Below the pieces are notes generated by a model, which saw nothing but the letters and a program-made list of their open reading frames with translations, did not search any database and was not told where the DNA came from. Positions 62,369 to 64,000 of a DNA stretch of 64,000 bases are shown one piece after another; position 1 is the stretch's first letter, and each line of letters starts with the position of its first letter. The position numbers and the translations under genes were made by a program. Source of the DNA: Flammeovirga sp. SJP92 (lineage in GTDB: Bacteria; Bacteroidota; Bacteroidia; Cytophagales; Flammeovirgaceae); the NCBI RefSeq assembly GCF_001583495.1, contig NZ_LQAQ01000061.1, forward strand, positions 434,001 to 498,000. The letters are read 5' to 3'.

Positions 62369-63037
62369 ATGTCAAAAATTGCTTACGATATAGTAGATAT
62401 GCCAGAGGCGGAATACAGAGCACACCCTGCCCTTGCCAATACCGATTTGAAAAATGCTCAAATGCACCTTTTAAATCAACCTCCTTTTACTCCTAAAAAA
62501 GCTTTGAGAGAAGGCACATATTTACATACCGCAATTTTAGAACCTGAAAAATGGATGGATATGCAAAAAAAGCTAACAGCTCCTCAAGCCAATAAAATTG
62601 GAAGAATAGCCGCTACTGCTAGAAATTATCCTCTTTTGAATGAGTTGCTTTCGCACCCCGATGTATTAATTGAAAAATGTATTTTCTGGAAAGACCCTCT
62701 TACTGGTTTAGAATGTAAAGCAAAACCCGACCTTTTTATTGAAGGTGAAGTAGTGTTGGACCTTAAAACTACTTCTAGAAATATGCGTCAGGCGTTTGAA
62801 AAGCAGGTTTTACAAAAAGACTTTGACAGACAGATTTCATTTTACAATATTCCAATCCAAGCGCCTATCGCTCGTGTAATTGGCGTGAGTAAAACTTCTA
62901 AAGGAAGACTTTTTAGGTTGGAATGGAATAAAGAAGATGAGTATTTGGTTCACGGCAGAAAAAAAGCTGAAGTGTTACTGAAGAAAATTGCGGATGATGC
63001 CACCCTTCATGAAACGGCACTTTCACTAAGAAAATAA
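62369..63037 (+). CDS. PD-(D/E)XK nuclease, RecE-like/DUF3799
   Basis: The 222-residue protein begins YDIVDMPEAEYRAHPALANT and DLKNAQ, the YHxxPALSxSDLKxI start of RecE/exodeoxyribonuclease VIII-like proteins. LREGTYLHTAILEPEKW is the (L)GxxxHxxxLEPE helix, and the core has the Asp in KAKPDLFIEGEVVLDLKTT, giving a PD...(D/E)xK triad. The single-domain size corresponds to phage or prophage exonucleases (PDDEXK_12). No recombinase (RecT) is adjacent. It probably acts in DNA processing. Convergent with the Pnkp gene across a terminator. Confidence 0.85.
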   Translation: MSKIAYDIVDMPEAEYRAHPALANTDLKNAQMHLLNQPPFTPKKALREGTYLHTAILEPEKWMDMQKKLTAPQANKIGRIAATARNYPLLNELLSHPDVLIEKCIFWKDPLTGLECKAKPDLFIEGEVVLDLKTTSRNMRQAFEKQVLQKDFDRQISFYNIPIQAPIARVIGVSKTSKGRLFRLEWNKEDEYLVHGRKKAEVLLKKIADDATLHETALSLRK

Positions 63038-63044
63038 CTCAACA

Positions 63045-63084
63045 AAAAACCTCTCACCGTAAAAAACTACGATGAGAGGTTTTT
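63045..63084. terminator. Bidirectional terminator
   Basis: AAAAACCTCTCACCGTA pairs with TACGATGAGAGGTTTTT with one mismatch (63045-63061 and 63068-63084), with T-runs on both strands, between the nuclease and the Pnkp gene. Confidence 0.9.
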
Positions 63085-63108
63085 ATTTTAGACCTGTTGA
63101 GAACAAAT

Positions 63109-64000
63109 TTACAACCTTGGATCTACTTCTTCGCTTTCTAAAGCTAAAACACCAAAAACTGTTTCATGTACTCGCCTCAATGGTTCTTGTTGTACGAAAC
63201 GCTCTAAGCTCTCAATACCCAAAGCAAATTCTCTCAACGCCAAGGAACGCTTTCTTGAAAGCCCTCTATTTTTAAGTCTTTCAAGATTTTCTGGCAAATC
63301 ATATTCCGGACCGTAGATAATTCTTAAATATTCACTTCCTCTACATTTTATAGCAGGCTGTTGCAATCCATCTTTACCACGAGTAATGAAGTCGAAGGAT
63401 TTCACCACCATTCCTTCACCACCTTTAGCCGTCAAATCTGTCCACCAATCAATAACTTCTTGAATGCTCTCCTCACTTTTTGTGTTCACAATTTTATAAG
63501 GTGTGATTCTGAAAATTTCCTTATCTGCTTCACAAATCGATTGGATCTTTTCCATATGCCATTGATGGTCTTTATCTACATGAACATGACCTTCTGTGGC
63601 TAAAATATGGAATGGAGCCAATTTATAATCACTGATTGATTTCACTTCCCAACAGTAGTTTCTGTAGGCATCAATATACTTGTCAACTGTTCCTTTTTTA
63701 TCTGTTACTTTTGACAATAATTGTTCAATGCCTTCCACTCCTCTGCTTTGTGTTTTTTGCAATACCGCCTCTACTGCCGACAGTGATTTCTGAGCAGAAG
63801 TGCCCACTGCAGCATATTGATCTTTCAACAGCGACTGTGCTTTAGCAGACCAAGGCATCAATTCAGCATCTAAACAGACCCAATCGGTATCAAATTGTTC
63901 CCAGAACCCTGATTCTGTTAAGGCACTTTGTACTCTACCTAAGAATTCTTTTTCTATTGTCTGATCATTAAAAAAGTTTCTTCCAGTTCTAGTATAACAA
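63109..64000 (-). CDS. pnkp: RNA-repair polynucleotide kinase-phosphatase, C-terminal ligase part
   Basis: The frame stays open to the right edge (in frame to 64000), so the 5' end lies outside and only about 297 C-terminal residues are seen. CYTRTGRNFFND begins the adenylyltransferase (ligase) domain, VCLDAELMPWSAKAQS follows, then AKGGEGMVVKSFDF (nucleotidyltransferase motif IV), IKCRGSEYLRIIYGPEYD (motif V) and the closing RGLSRKRSLALREFALGIES...VFGVLALESEEVDPRL. This matches the C-terminal domain of bacterial Pnkp, which together with the methyltransferase Hen1 repairs cleaved RNAs. In known clusters Hen1 lies next to pnkp; here it would be off the right edge. Confidence 0.88.
   Translation of the reverse strand, partial: CYTRTGRNFFNDQTIEKEFLGRVQSALTESGFWEQFDTDWVCLDAELMPWSAKAQSLLKDQYAAVGTSAQKSLSAVEAVLQKTQSRGVEGIEQLLSKVTDKKGTVDKYIDAYRNYCWEVKSISDYKLAPFHILATEGHVHVDKDHQWHMEKIQSICEADKEIFRITPYKIVNTKSEESIQEVIDWWTDLTAKGGEGMVVKSFDFITRGKDGLQQPAIKCRGSEYLRIIYGPEYDLPENLERLKNRGLSRKRSLALREFALGIESLERFVQQEPLRRVHETVFGVLALESEEVDPRL

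Noticed and set aside
62154-62393. Plus-strand frame of 79 residues before the nuclease gene
   Set aside because: It spans the promoter region and overlaps the nuclease start. It has no RBS or family feature, and its content is F/L/I-rich noise.
1-64000. CRISPR arrays, tRNA or rRNA genes
   Set aside because: No regularly spaced direct repeats, no cloverleaf-like GC-rich stretch and no rRNA-like sequence were seen in the intergenic regions.

Overview
The window is an AT-rich chromosomal stretch from a member of the Bacteroidota, most likely a marine Cytophagia of the Flammeovirga type. This is inferred from gene content: a gliding lipoprotein (gldH), a PorZ-like type IX secretion protein, a LruC-domain lipoprotein, WG-repeat proteins, a Reg_prop/SpoIIE receptor and a DUF3098-uppP-truB-ribF cluster. 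Promoters resemble the Bacteroidota consensus TTTG-N17-19-TAnnTTTG, and clear Shine-Dalgarno sites are mostly missing. No rRNA, tRNA, CRISPR array, insertion sequence or integrase was seen.

Layout. 1-4.1 kb: DUF6702 protein, response regulator, PhnP-like hydrolase, psd and an outer-membrane barrel. 4.2-7.3 kb: a minus-strand accessory island with three small paralogous genes and a DUF5675-SH3 protein; three of the four transcription units end in a near-identical 3' element next to the terminator. 7.5-14.2 kb: purD, purK, a large WG-repeat protein and two paralogous 81-residue helix-rich genes. 14.5-29 kb: typA, a HAD phosphatase whose C-terminus runs into a palindromic repeat, an AraC/DUF4345/SDR group, an M48-TPR protein, fhs, enoyl-CoA hydratase, a second SDR, a Nudix hydrolase and a GH13 lipoprotein. 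29-34 kb: porZ-like gene followed by an accessory pocket (DUF7710 and barstar-like immunity candidates, an inverted pair of palindromic repeats, a WG-like protein and a lipoprotein). 34-43 kb: a divergent PduO-family protein, glycosyltransferase, dinB, an unlisted 39-residue membrane protein, a hydrolase, ribF, truB, uppP, DUF3098 and an RqcH-like NFACT protein. 43-53 kb: LruC lipoprotein, PLC/S1-P1-like protein, ECF sigma factor, waaA, rsgA, KTSC protein and the SpoIIE receptor. 53-64 kb: class II ribonucleotide reductase, VanZ-like protein, cyclophilin, a cluster of pseudopilin-like protein, DUF3822 and coaD, then PSP1/RicT, gldH, a kinase-like protein, a PD-(D/E)XK nuclease and the ligase end of a bacterial RNA-repair Pnkp.

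Most genes are core metabolism (purines, one-carbon units, flavin, CoA, phosphatidylethanolamine, lipid A/Kdo, undecaprenyl recycling), translation (typA, rsgA, truB, rqcH) and surface biology. The best candidates for undescribed biology are the cassette-like 4.2-6.2 kb array with its shared 3' element, the operator-controlled orphan transcript near 19.45-19.72 kb, the 39-residue membrane protein with a near-perfect promoter at 36.9 kb, the two palindromic repeat families, and the toxin-less immunity pair. All functional statements come from reading the sequence and from knowledge of families; no searches were run.
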